A stretch of DNA of 64,000 bases from Eleginops maclovinus (lineage: Eukaryota > Chordata > Actinopteri > Perciformes > Eleginopidae), in assembly GCF_036324505.1 (NCBI RefSeq), contig NC_086368.1, positions 26,611,878-26,675,877 of the forward strand, read 5' to 3'. The notes under the pieces are model-generated. The model was not told the origin of the DNA. It made no database searches and saw only the letters and a program-made list of their open reading frames with translations. The first letter of the stretch is position 1, and each line of letters opens with the position of its first letter. Both the position numbers and the translations under genes were made by a program. This document shows positions 48,750 to 61,369 of the stretch, piece after piece.

Positions 48750-49530
48750 TTGAAGAGGTCTTGAAAAGGCCTTTCTCACAGCACACATTTCGACTTGTCC
48801 TAGTGATGAAAGCACAGGTGTTACTAATCACACCAACGCTGGCTCTGTACTATTGATGTGTTCCAACATACACAACACCAGGACTCTGAAATCAAAGCAG
48901 CTTAATTATTTACACCTGTGCTCTTTCTACCGTGATATGTCAAAATGTCTTCTGTGAAAAAGGCCTTTTGTCGTAGCTGGTCGATAGCTTGTCCATTTTA
49001 GATCATTAGACCTTTTCCAAAGCAGGCCTTTTGGTTTGTCATAGTAGAACGAGCACAGGTGTAATTCATTACATGAAAAAGGACTGCGTCTCATTTAGCT
49101 TAGGTTGATGCTAGCATGCTAACTGGGACACTTAATGGAGCTGTGCCACTTAATTATTACACCTGTGTTTGACAGGTTGTGTTAATCAAATGTGTGTTGC
49201 TATCAGCTATGTTCTCCAAACGCACAATGTTTCCGCAGATAGAGATAGTGCCACGAAACATATGTTCTAAGAAGTAGAAGAGGAAAACAACTGTCAAAAT
49301 TTCCTTCGGAACCGTCTGACTTGTAGAGGCTCACCATCTGTTGTTAAACACTCTCAAAAAGCCTCTCTCACAGCACACATTTCTGACTGTCATAGTAGGG
49401 AAAGCACAGGTGTTACTGATAAGGAAATCAAAGCAGCAGAGCGTAGTTAAGCCATCATTAATGTTGCCATTGACACCTGTGCTTTCCTTACTCTGACATG
49501 TCAAAATGTCTTCTCGAATACAGGCCAATC
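48750..49530. repeat. array of three long imperfect inverted repeats built on GCACAGGTGT
   Basis: The motif GCACAGGTGT, or its complement ACACCTGTGC (in one case ACACCTGTGT), lies at 48812(+), 48912(-), 49053(+), 49159(-), 49404(+) and 49473(-). Each plus/minus pair points inward. In the outer two pairs homology extends over about 55-60 bases per arm: CACAGCACACATTTC, CATAGTAGGGAAAGCACAGG, and on the other arm TGACATGTCAAAATGTCTTC. The outermost bases include AAAAGGCCT. Pair 1 and pair 3 are about 590 bases apart and share GAAATCAAAGCAGC inside the loop. I do not recognise the family; a local MITE amplification, a duplicated regulatory palindrome and a hairpin RNA are all possible. Confidence 0.8.
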
Positions 49531-51870
49531 ACTGGTGTCTCTTTCTGTCTTTTGCTGACATTTGCACAGCATTAATCCGTGCCGCACTGGGCTCAGAAGA
49601 CATGTCTCCAGGGAAACAAATCCCAGGTCAGGAGGGATATTAAAAGCAGCTTAACACGCAATGACTTAAAATCTGACCCTGGCTTTATGAATGGAAGATG
49701 ATATGGACAGAGGAAGATGATGGCCTTAATATACTACAGTCTTATTTACTCCTTATTTTGATGTCTTTACTACGCTTTTAGGTTTTCTTTGGGTCCATTA
49801 AATCATATCTTTGCTGCCTAGTGTGTGTGCAGCCGCGGGGAACAGGACTGTATTACCGGGGGATAACGTTTTAGAAAAGTAAATGCACCAGGCTGTCAGA
49901 TGCTCTGTGAGGAAACGTTGCCTCTAGCCTCGCTGAGCAGCAAAAAATGTAATCAAAATGAAAGAAAATACTGTCTTCTTGAAAGACCAGCAGGACCTCT
50001 TTGCATTTTAATCAGAATTATAACAGAAATGTAGGAAAGTAGATATAGATGTTGATATCTAAGTCCTATAGATTGGTGGAAATTGTAAGTAGGTATTGCA
50101 AAATCTGATATATCCTTTTTCATTTTTTTTGGAAAGGAACTCACCATACTGTGCAGAGTAGAGTGAAGCCTTTGATCAAACTAGTCAGTAATATAAGTAT
50201 AAAATGAAACTCTTCTGCCCCCCGTAGAGTCCTCTCACGGACCCCTGGGGGCCTCTGGACTACACTTAAACCCACTTGGCAGTCGCCTGTAGATGAGCTT
50301 CATGCTTCGCCAGGGAATAACTTTTTAATTGATCTGTGGTCAGTGGTAGTGCATACCAAATGTTAAGTAATTGACTCGAGTCAGGGTGTACAGGGTGAGC
50401 ACTGCGGTTATGGACACACTTGGTGGCATTGACACGATTAAGGGGAGCAATACATCAAGTCTTAAGAAAGTCATTATGACATTGGAGGAGTTTCTCTCTT
50501 AGTTCAAGAGTTTCAGTTAAGAGATTTCATTACGGGAGTCATTTTAACTTAACCGTATCTACATGAAACTGCCTAATTTGATTAATTTCATTAAGACAAT
50601 AATCTTTTGTACTGCAGATTATTTAAATTTTCTGGATTTTTTTTTAGATAAAGCCAGCTTCAAAAGGATTGCTGATTTGTTGATGTCAAATGTCTTTTAC
50701 AGAGGTTTTTTGGATAGTCTATCTCTTTGTATCACTCCATAAATCAGGAAATACTGTCACAGCCAGACAAAATAATAGATTTTCTCGATGTTTTAGGAAT
50801 TAAATGTTAAGGATAAGGATTAAAAAATGTATGAATACATCCCTATATTTAATATAAAACAACTATATAAATGGATGGAATTTACCCAGTGATTCCTATC
50901 TCTAACTCAGTTTTGAGAAATCAGCCTTTAAAGCTATGGTCAAACTCCATGTCAGTACAGGTGTATATGTTAAAAAAAAAAGAAGCAACATGGTATAAAT
51001 ATCATCATGAAACTTCGATTGTGAGTATAGGAAAATGTAGGGTCGCAAATAAACAAAGCAAGTAAGCTAAACACTTTAATTGGTTCCCGCTTTAATTGCT
51101 GCAAGGAGACATGTTATGGAAGCAGAATAGCCCAAAATCTATAAATAGGTCAATGCATGAGGAGTGAGTGGTTTGATGGGACGAAAAGTGCATGATCGAT
51201 GAAGCCGCCGCAGCATCTGTACCAGCAGTCAATTCTTCTGAGACGGGGTCACGCAATCTCCGTGTCATCCAATAGAGGGTACTGTTTAGTTTCCGAGCCA
51301 GACCCAACACTCTCTGCCTGCCCTGAAATCAGAATTCACTCCGAGTCCTCTCTGCTGCCAGTGAATGCAGACTGTGACACATCCTCCTTATTACATCGCA
51401 TTGAAGCGCCTGAAAAAGCACACACAGACGCCATGACCTCGATCAGCTCTACCCGGCGCTGCCCGCATGATGAACCCTCGCCTGCATGATTTTTATATTT
51501 CCGTTAGAGCACCTACAGCCGGTGAAAGAATGCCATCACCATCTTTATCTTTATTGTCATAAATCCAGTTATAGGGTTGGTTTCTGCTGCAGCTCAGATG
51601 AACCTGCGACTCATTTTGATTTACCCCTCTTTGAGAACCATAATCGCAAGGGTGGAAGGTGCATGCACTGAACTTAAGTATAATTTCGAGGTACTTCTTT
51701 ACATATCCTGCCACTTTATGCGTCTCCACGACTATCTCAATGTTATATTTACTTTTTGAATCTAAAATAAAACACCACTGACACTAATCCTAACCGTAAT
51801 GTGGTCAGTTGTAGCCAAACTTTCAATCTAAAGCTCTTATATGTTCTTGTTAGTGATACAAACAGCATAT
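49531..51870. other. unannotated downstream DNA
   Basis: No gene recognised. A 96-codon open frame at 51199-51489 lies in a GC-richer patch but has no motif. Confidence 0.55.
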
Positions 51871-51877
51871 TATACGG

Positions 51878-51904
51878 GGTTAGGGTTAGTGTTAGGGTAA
51901 GGCT
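51878..51904 (+). repeat. interstitial telomere-like repeat, degenerate
   Basis: GGGTTAGGGTTAGTGTTAGGG, that is (TTAGGG)n with one variant unit. Confidence 0.75.
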
Positions 51905-52108
51905 TAGATACTTTTATACTCAAGGTACGTTTGGCTGATAATATTTCAGTTCAAGTGACATGTCAAATCACCTCAGGCATTATAAATTTCTCACGCATTT
52001 TTCAGAATGATCTGCGGCTTGTAAATACTACCTCCTTACTTTATGGTGAGTTCTAGTCATGTCATATTTGTAGGGACTTGGGATTTTTTCTCTCCATTGC
52101 TTAAAGGT

Positions 52109-52129
52109 TTAGGGTTAGGGTTAGGGTTA
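52109..52129 (+). repeat. interstitial telomere-like repeat
   Basis: Three perfect TTAGGG units in a row, 205 bases after the degenerate array at 51878. Confidence 0.85.
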
Positions 52130-53009
52130 CCATAAACAGATCAAGGATCAGGTGTCTGGGTTGGTGTCAATGCCCAGGTTACATTATTTGTCTAACAGCA
52201 GGGTCAAACGTTTGTAGACACTCTGACAAACATCATCAATGGGTGGGACTCTGTTCAGTGTGTTGGTAGATTTCGAGAAAGTCAGGTTGGAGAAAAACAT
52301 TTATCTTCAAGAAATACCAAGTGCAACTAAAATGGAGGCAGCAGGGAGACTCCACCACAGGAGGCGTCCAGACAGACTTCACAAGGCTTCTTAAGCAACG
52401 TGGGGATGGTGAGAAATACCGCCTGATGTTCTGAAAATGGTCAGTGGTTAAAAAAAAAGGTAGAGATTGAAATATTCTGACGTACAGGCTCCAGTGGGTT
52501 TGAGAAGTGGATTTTAAAATGCGCCTCAGTGTGGGGGCGGCGAGCTCAGCGGGCTCCAACCTCAGGTGGCTGCTGTTTGAGTTTCCACTTCTCTGTCAGA
52601 TTGGCATCATCACACACAGAGAGAAACTGTAAGTGGTGAAGGCTGCTTTGATTCAGCAGTTCTATTTCTGTCACTGCCTATAGACGGCCTCCTTCGGATC
52701 GCATTCAAGTCATGTCAAAAATGTTGGGAAATTCCAAGCCATCACAAGGAACCGGGAAATCAGAGCAGTGTTAAGAGATCTAAGCAAAGTGCGAGTTTGA
52801 CTCCTACTGAAGCACTTAACCTTGTGTTTCCAAGACGTGAACCTTGGTCTCACAGATACTTGAAGAAATACTTTCCAGTTAATAGGAAACATGCTAGTGA
52901 AACCGTTTCGCTAACCTAAGACAAGATCATCTACGATGCCTCATATCCAGGGTAGTAAAAGTAGTCTAAAAATGTATTCTGATGTCATTATTACTTAGTT
53001 AATCAATCA

Positions 53010-53046
53010 AGCTACTTTATTGATCCAAGGGGGAAATGAAACATCA
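53010..53046 (-). repeat. retroposon 3' tail (minus strand)
   Basis: CTACTTTATTGATCCAAGGG followed by GGAAATGAAAC: the reverse complement of a fish LINE/SINE tail. Confidence 0.55.
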
Positions 53047-53099
53047 GGTTTTGTGACAGTTGCACCTTATGAGACTAACATAAATACACATTTATACAA

Positions 53100-56000
53100 A
53101 CATAAGTCGAAGTGAAAATAATAGTCTTTGAAGCTACAGAGACACAGCATTTTTGACACAGGACGTCCTCCACAGCACAGAGACCCTCTAAAGAATCAGG
53201 TTCATGGTGAAGACATGGTGCCATTGCCTGGCAAAACATTGCCTGAACTGTCCGGAAGGCATCGATGGAAACATTATCAGATGGTGCAACCATGTTTCCG
53301 TAAAGCACATTCAATTTTGGTACATCCAGATTCAATGTAAAAAACGTTCTATTTCTGAACGTATCTTCTGTGTGCAACTGTGTCTCTGTAAAGAAACGCT
53401 GAGAATTTCTAAAAAAATCTGAAAACTTTTGAAAAAAATCTAATTTCTGAGAACTTCGCCACACAAGGTAATATTAGGCAATACTATGCTGTATGGATTA
53501 TTTCCCCCACCGCTAGTGTATAATGTATCTTCTCTTTGCCCAGCTCTCCATAACTTGAACCTTAATCCAAGTATTACAATAATAAAGTAATGTAAATGTA
53601 TCGCTTCCTTTTCTTTACCTTAATACTGATGTGCTGTAACGATAAGAGTAAAGAAAAATGCAGAAATTTGGGCCGTTGTTTTCCTTTAATGCGAAGCAAA
53701 AAGGGGAACAACATCACAGTGATAGTTATGCCTGCCAGCTGTGAAAAGGCTCTCATCATACTCAAATCATTTGGCACATTAGTGTTGGATTTTATCTTCA
53801 GGCTGTACCTACGCTAATATTGTTCAATTCAACAGAAACATTTTCATGTATTTGTTCATCTCCTAATAAAGTCTTTCACACTGGGATTATTTCCTGCAAA
53901 GAGAATAATCCTTATGAGCAGGAAGGTGGTAATAGTCCCCATCGTTATTAAATGCATCCCTAATCATATTTGTATTGTTCCTCTAAATCTGTGATGAAAT
54001 ATTTGATTTTGTGTCTGGATTACGTACTGCTGTTCTGTGTATTCTGTTTATCCCTGAGGACATCACGTATATCCTCCGTGTGTGTGTAATGTGTGTGTGT
54101 AAACACCACAGAGTGGGGGAAGAAATGTTCCTTCATACTGTGAATCCAGGTTGAATGGGCTTTTCTTTTTGTTGTTGCAAGAATGAAACCTTGTATGAAA
54201 CAGTTCTGAAACTTCTCAGAAGCCACTGCAGAGATCTAAGGAGGTGAAATAAGGTCGATTTAGCTTTGTCTTGGCAGATTTTTGAATTTAGCTACAGACT
54301 GCCTTTTTAAGTCCTTTTTAAGTCGACCAGGGACAAGGGTAATAATCCTCCCAATTAGAAAGGAATGTTGTGTTGTTTTCCTACAACTACAATGCCAAGA
54401 AGTCTCTTACTCCAACAATTGTTTTAGGAATTAATTGAGTTTGTTAATTCACCAAAGGTTTTCATAGTGCCGTGAGTGGATTACGATTTCCCCTTTATAT
54501 TTAACCCTCAATTATAACCAGCCACCTGCAAAACCAAAGACATTCCTCTGACTGAGAAACAAATCATGTTAACACTCTTAACTAAGGTGTCCATTTAGCT
54601 GTCCATTGGCTAACCTTTTGAATGCACTCAATTAGAGAAACAATAAAAGTTGTACTATCTTGTTGCCCAATTTATTCTGCCTCATCTCAACCAGCCCACC
54701 GACTAAAAACAATAAGAAGGTGTCTCAGGTTGTAGCGTTTAAAACAAATGGCTCAATATTCTCAATGTTTTCTATATTTCTGATGCTAAAACAATGACAG
54801 CATTTTTATTTTATTTACGATCACGCTAAAATATGCCTCTAAAACCAGAGCATTACCAGTATTCATCAGGTTACAGCCTCTCTGCAAGTTTACTACACTC
54901 TAATGAAGTACGCTAATTGACTTTACTCACCATGTTCGCAGTAGAGGGCCTGTCTGCTTCCCCCAGCCACTCAGTCTAATGGCACTGAAGGGTCTTGTTT
55001 ATAACAGCCTCATGCTTTTAGAGGCCATTTTCACAGATGTGGCCTTGCTCTTTGCGCAGGGTTGTAAAAAGTGTGAATGGGAGACTAATAAAGGTGCAAT
55101 TACAGCAATTGAGTGTGTATGTGGCGATACCCGCGGTTGCAGGATCGTACGCATGCATCCTGCAGCTTAAGAGGCAGGTGGATGCTTTATGATGATGATA
55201 ATGGATGTTTGGCCACACTTGGAGTCTGCGCTGATGCTACCTGTCCAACCAGACACTGACATATAGTCATTCTTCAGGTCTGTGGTTCAAGTATAAAGAC
55301 ATAAATAAACGAGAAAGTGACCAGGGCTGGTATCTTGAACTCTTTAAACCAAACACAATTGCCGTTTATTTATCTGAGCCCCTCAAAAGCAGCTAAATGA
55401 AATGGACTCTTTGGAGACGGAGACTTTAAGCGGTATTGATTTGACGTTCAGCTGGGAGAACATAAAGTTGAAATGTAGCTCTTGAGTACATGCCACGGAT
55501 GGTTGAAAACGGCTGCCACGGGACGCAAGAAAAACCGTGAGCTCAGTCCATTCATAGGCACAATAGAGCTTTTGTCACATTTAGAGCCGCTTGTTGTGTT
55601 TTAAATCAATAGGCAGGAAATAAGAGTTACTCACGGAGCCTGTCACACGGCGGAGAGTAGTAGTGTGGAGTCCAGCAGTTTATGTGCACAGGACTTGAAT
55701 TACTGGGGATACGTAATGGCACATAGCTACATTATAAATGAACCCTAAGGTTGAGATAGTAAATATTAAAAGGCTGACATCTAAATGGTAAGAATCAAGC
55801 ATTTCTTAACTCGTGAACTAAGGCCTTACCTCATGCTCCCCAGGGATATTAAGACTTGCTAATGGTCAATAAAAACCCAGCCAAATACAAACACACACTG
55901 CTTTTTTTTGGCTCTCACTCACACATAGAAAAGCACACGTCTGTCGTTTGATAGAGGGCTTACAGGCCTATCGTATTAATGATGAACGAAAATGTGTTTT

Positions 56001-56480
56001 TTTAAATCAAAACCACAGATTTTTTACAAACAGTTTGAGCACATGGGGCTTCGAAAATGATATCGCAGTAAAGTCTTTCAATTACGGCTCGCATCACGCT
56101 GAGATTGTAATTCCTTACTCAGCTGGTTCTCCGAGTGGAGCCCTTGGCAGGGATCCTTTGAAAATGAGGAGCAGTTTAATTTCCACATCACTTAATTAAG
56201 CATATTACATCGTTAACTCGTGGAACTCTCAGAGGTGCAGAAGGAAAGTCCTTTTCATTAAAATACTTAGATTTGGAGAAAAAAATTGGTCAGTTTAATC
56301 ATTTAGCCGCTAAAAGGATTAAAGGTGTATGTGTTTTAAACCTAAACTTGGGCAAAAAATGTTGACGACAACCAACAAAATGTTATTATCCTCTTAATAT
56401 GACTCATTAACAACACCCTTCTAAAGGTTTTATGTTCTCAATAATGTATGTTTCTCTATTCATGTTTAAACGACTGTCAA
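53100..56480. other. unannotated downstream DNA
   Basis: No gene seen. A complex block at 54950-55160 looks less AT-rich than its surroundings and may be conserved non-coding DNA. Confidence 0.5.
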
Positions 56481-56502
56481 AGTCTGTCTGTTTTATTTTG
56501 AA

Positions 56503-56589
56503 GGGTCACGGTCTGCCCGTTTTATTTTGAAGGGTCACGGTCTGCCCGTTTTATTTTGAAGGGTCACGGTCTGCCTGTTTTCCTGTTTT
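56503..56589 (+). repeat. 29-bp minisatellite, three copies
   Basis: Unit GGGTCACGGTCTGCCCGTTT plus TATTTTGAA at 56503-56531, 56532-56560 and from 56561 (the last varies). A partial unit precedes it at 56481. It sits at the start of a repeat that continues to about 56820 (TGTATTTAAGTTCTGTTTTT). Confidence 0.9.
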
Positions 56590-57339
56590 ATTCTGAAGAG
56601 TGCTCACCCCTGTCTTATTGTAGCTTCCTGTCTCTGTGTTTTCCCTCCTGTTTGATGACTGATTCTGATCACCTGGTGCCCTTGTGTTTTCCTGCCCTGC
56701 CCAGCTGTGTCTGGCCCTTGATTAGTTCTGCATGTATTTAAGTTCTGTTTTTTCAGATGGTGTTGTGGGTTCTTTGAGTTTAATAGAGAGAGAGAGAGGT
56801 GTGGTCTGTATGTCTTATGTCCAGTTAACCTTGAATATTGAACATGTTTGGTTTAAACCATTGTCTTGATGCACTTGGGTCCAACCTGCTTTCCTAAACC
56901 CTGGTAAATACCTATCTACACCTCATTGTTTGAATCCTTACACAAATGTGCGGGAAAAATCATTGATATCTCTACAGTAAAACAACATACTTTTACCACT
57001 TATATCACGTGTGAAACCTTCCTTCTCCTTCTATTTGTTGGGACATTTAAACTACTTTGAAAGCTCTCTTACTTTTACTTTAACATAAGACACTGGGTAC
57101 ATAGGGATGACCCAGGGGAAAAAAATGCTACCTAGCTAGCTTGGATGTATCCGAACCTCCAAAATACTGCATGCATACCAACCCCTCAACGCTTATTGCT
57201 TAAAGATTGTGTGTGTTATTTTGTTAGTCCTGCACAAACGTAGAAATGTTAAACCAGGTTACATGGTGTAACAACTTCTCGTCGACAAGCGTTAATCAGC
57301 TAATCACCTTTTAGCTTAGAAGATAGAATCTGGATAGAG

Positions 57340-57662
57340 TCGGAGGATGAAACCCTCTTTATTTGTCACATACATGCACACAGCAGAGCACACGGTGAAA
57401 TTGGTCCTCTGCATTTAACCCATCCTAGTACTAGGAGCAGTGGGCAGCTATCGTGCAGCGCCCTGGGAGCAATGGGGAGGGGGGATTGGAGGTGTCCGGT
57501 GCCTTGCTCAAGGGCACCACAGCAGGGCCTAGGAGGTGAAATGGGACCTCTCCAAAGTAGCAGTCCACTTTCCATATTTCAAGTCTGTTCGGGGACTTCA
57601 AGTCAGTAGGGGCTTGGACTACGATTCCAAATCCAAGCCCCTACTGACTGAGCCACTGCAGC
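57340..57662 (-). repeat. tRNA-derived SINE, minus strand, with internal hairpin
   Basis: On the minus strand it has body GTGGACTGCTACTTTGGAGA, CCTTGAGCAAGGCACC and the tail GAGGGTTTCATCCTCCGACT. The tRNA head is disturbed: 57601-57618 and 57632-57649 are a perfect 18-bp inverted pair, where the other copies have the B-box region. Confidence 0.9.
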
Positions 57663-59743
57663 TTCTCGTTGTCTTTAACTTCCAGAACTTTTGCAAGCTT
57701 ATGGAACGTCCAAATAGAGGTTTTCCAATATGAGTAGGATCACCTTTTTATTGCAATCTGCAAATTCAATTTTAAAGTTTCTCATTTATGACTTGAAATT
57801 GGAGTTTGAGTTACACTCACTTGTTTAGCCTGGTGCATGTCACATGTGAAGAGGCTGCATGTAATTGCCCATCACAAACATAAGCAGGACTTGTTGTTAA
57901 TGGTCTATATCTTTGCCCCATTGAACACCATATGTGTAGAAAATATAAGATTAACGTCCTGCTGTTAGGGGTGTGATAAGGACTCCCGCAAATGTACTGC
58001 TCAGACTGTGACAAAGAGTAAAAAGCTCTGTTGAACATCGCACTTCATGCATTTTTTTTCCCAACACCCATGTTGCCTTCAGGGTTTTGACCAAAGTTCA
58101 ATGTCTGTGTACAACCTCTGCAACCAAAACTCCAATCTGCTCGTTTTTCTTGGTGGTTTTCTTACCCTCATGCAGATTAACACTTAATGACGTTAGTGTT
58201 ATCTACCGCTGCACTCTGCTCAGTCTTTGAACAAGAGAAGTGATACGCTCTGCACAAGATTGAGGTAAATCTCTTGGATCCAGTGGGAAATGTGGTGGCA
58301 CAGAAGAATGACAGCACGTCTCTCCTTCCTTGTTCAGTTGCCGCCATCCCGCTGACTGAAGCCTATAATTTGGAATGTGTATAATGGATAAATTAGCTGT
58401 CAACCAATAAATCTGCGAGGAAAGGCAGCCATAGAAGTTCATGCGATTTGACCCGTTGTGAGAATAGTGGAGCAGAGAGGGACGAGCTGTGGGAGGACAA
58501 ACTACCGTGAGTTATGGCTCTGCTGGGTCATAAACAAAACACAAGCAAAGGGGGCCTTTGAAGCTAACAAGACCACGCAAGGGTCAAATACGTAGCTGGA
58601 GACATTAATGTGTCTTTGGGATTCAAAGAGTTGGCTCGCATTTTGCGTGGAAAAAAACTGTAGGAAAATCAGTCGAAACATTTTTCTGAAGATGGAAAAA
58701 TCAAAGTTCAAAGTAAAGTACGGTGTGCAGAATCTCCCGTACGATATTTCATACAAAAAAAAAATATTTGTGAAGGAATTATGTGTCTTGATTCAAATGT
58801 AGCCACTGATGTGTCCTGTCTGGTTAAGGTGAAGGAAGCGGCTCTTCTAGCTGACCGGACACTTGGTGCCTTATTGCCTCTCCTGACCTTTAAGTTAAAG
58901 TGCAGAGAAGTGAGTGAAAGACAGAGCATCAGCACCCCCACAGGCCCGACTCCAGACAATAATAGTGCCACCCTACACTTGTTTCACACCACTGTGAAGG
59001 TCGCTCAGAGTTAATGGGGGATCTGAACTTTCAAATCATGCTTTTCTTCTTTGACTTTTAAGTCTGACACCTTGTTCTTTTCCTTTTCTCCTTCTCAGAC
59101 CTTGTGGCTTTCAGTATCTTCAAAAGCAAGCGCGACAGAGGCAGGTGGGTGGAAGTGGGAGAGGGGCCATAGATTGATGCATTGATGAAATTATTTTGTC
59201 AAACGAACCTGAAAATAGCATCGCAAGGGCTACCTTTACAAAAACCCTTACATTTTTCCATTTGAGTTGGCAATATTGAAGCTAAGATCTGTGGCAATTA
59301 TACGTTTATGATGCTTCCACGTTTCCTTCAGCAGGATTATCTTCACATCGGCATAAGTAAAAAGCGAACTACATCATGATCGCATGACTTCACTTCAGCA
59401 CCGCTAAGCTAAAGGCGGCTAACATTTGGCGTGACGACAGATTTCGTTGTCTATTTAGTCAATTCATAGCAGCCGCTGCTTTTATGACACAAGGAACATT
59501 TTGACATTCAGGAGGGAAGTATTATTTCCATTCAGGCTTCCTACCAAAAACTTGTTGACTTGGAGACGAGGGCACAGGAAGAGGTCAAATGCAAACACAT
59601 TTTGGGGTTTTAAAACTCATTCCTGCACCTCTCTCTTGGGGCCATTACGTCCTTGGCTTGATTTGATTGGCCGATGTGATTCCATCGTACAAAGACTTTT
59701 AGTTTTGGGATTTAAAAAAGAAGCAAACCAAAGAGCACAGATT
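57663..59743. other. unannotated downstream DNA
   Basis: No gene, RNA gene or clear repeat recognised. Short open frames (58502-58756 and others) have no motif. Confidence 0.55.
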
Positions 59744-59955
59744 GATAGAATCGGAGGATGAAACCCTCTTTATTGGTCACATACATGCACACAGCAGAGC
59801 ACACACAGGGAAATTGGTCCACAGCAGGGCATAGGAGGTGAACTGGGACCTCTCCAAGTAGCAGTCCACTTTCCATATTTTTTCAAGTCGGTTCGGGGAC
59901 TTGAACCGGCGACCCTAGGATTCCAGTCCAAGCCCCTACTTACTGAGCCACTGCT
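59744..59955 (-). repeat. tRNA-derived SINE, minus strand, internally deleted
   Basis: Same family as 57340-57662 and 13941-14231: tail complement GAATCGGAGGATGAAACCCT and an intact B box complement (GGACTTGAACC). About 110 bases of the body are missing between the AATTGGTCC and ACAGCAGGGC parts. Confidence 0.9.
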
Positions 59956-61308
59956 GGACAAGTCACTCATAATAACAGCATGATCAATAATAGACCGTTA
60001 TTCTGACTGATAGATCAGGTTGTTGTTGTTATCTCCTGCAGGTAAACAACATGTTCCTGTGTTCCTCTGCTGCCATTAATCATCGTGTCGTTCCTTCCCG
60101 TTCTTGTGATGAATCCCAATAGCATGTGTTGTATTATTCATTTTATGTTTGTGATATGTTTAGTACCCTTTGTAGATTTGTTCATCCATCCCGGCTGTCA
60201 CTTGTGATTTCACAGCAAGCAAACAGATTGCAACGACAGTGATGAAACGCTGTAAAATGCAATGTAGTTGTCACTTCTTCTGAACAATCTCCAGTTTATC
60301 AGATGCTTGTATTTCATTCTTGTCTAGTTTAACATCATTGCAGGCAGTAAGAAGATTTAGTCAGTCAACATGCAGAGGAAAGTTGTATACACTTCTTTGC
60401 AAAGTAGTGCATTAGTACACAAGTGTGTACTGCCCCAGTTCACAGCCCACTTACCCATTTTTAATTTCAATATGTTTTCTTTCTGAGACCTGATTTTGTT
60501 TATCCACTAATTACATTTTGGAAGAAAATACCCCAAACTACTTTTGAAGGGATGTGTATAAAATAAACATGTGTAATTAGTGAGTGCTGGAAATGTATTC
60601 CCTCCAGTCAAATCATGTGTTTTTTATATCTTTCACGCTGAGCTGCAACTTTACACCAGCATGTTTTTGGAGCGGTGCGATTTCTCTTTTCAATACAACC
60701 TTTTTTTGATAGGAAATGTTCCAACGTCAGAAACCAAAAGCTCTGAGAACATGCCTCCATATCTAAGTACAATCGTGTTGACTGATGTTCAGACATGATG
60801 CAGACTGTAAATACTTGGTTCAGCATTTATTCCTGTTTATCCAGCAGCTCGTTTTTCTTTAATCCAAGATGTGCCAACACAGTCTCGGCACCTGCTGAAC
60901 TTGCTTGAGCTATGATGCCTCCAAGGCAGGGGTTGAAATTTGGGGCGGGGGCTGTCGGAGGATCAGCCCCGGAACATAGGCCAACGCTCTAACATCATCC
61001 GCCTTGCATATCTACAGCAATGTATATCTCTAAAAAAAATGATGTGCTGCTTATCGTCGATCTAGAACATTTAATATTGAGCATTCTTGTGGTTCGTGTC
61101 CTTTATACAGTAGATACGTACATAGATGTGCTGCTGTCTATTGGTTTTATTACATATTATTTTATTTGATCATGTTTATACTTTCTTCCACCTTTTAAAT
61201 AGGTTAAGATTTTAATGCCTGTACAGATGTAGCCCCTGATTTCGAGCGTGCCCACCTACATGGGTCCTATATGGGTCCGTGACAGGCCCTGGCAAAAGAC
61301 GTACTACA

Positions 61309-61368
61309 CTTTGCTGCTGCAACAAATTCATTTCCCAATTTGGGATCAACAAAGTACCTATCTATCTA
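61309..61368 (+). repeat. retroposon 3' tail
   Basis: TTGCTGCTGCAACAAATTCA, then TTTCCCAATTTGGGATCAAC and AAAGTACCTATCTATCT: the same tail type as 13360 with a short CTAT end. Confidence 0.65.
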
Positions 61369-61369
61369 G

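Noticed and set aside
48750..49530. microRNA cluster
   Set aside because: The hairpin loops are about 70-100 bases, too long for a usual pre-miRNA, and the arms are imperfect over their length. Small-RNA data would be needed to reopen this.
51199..51489. 96-codon open frame downstream of ppp4r2
   Set aside because: No motif or exon context; the patch is only slightly GC-rich. Could be part of a non-coding RNA but nothing supports it.
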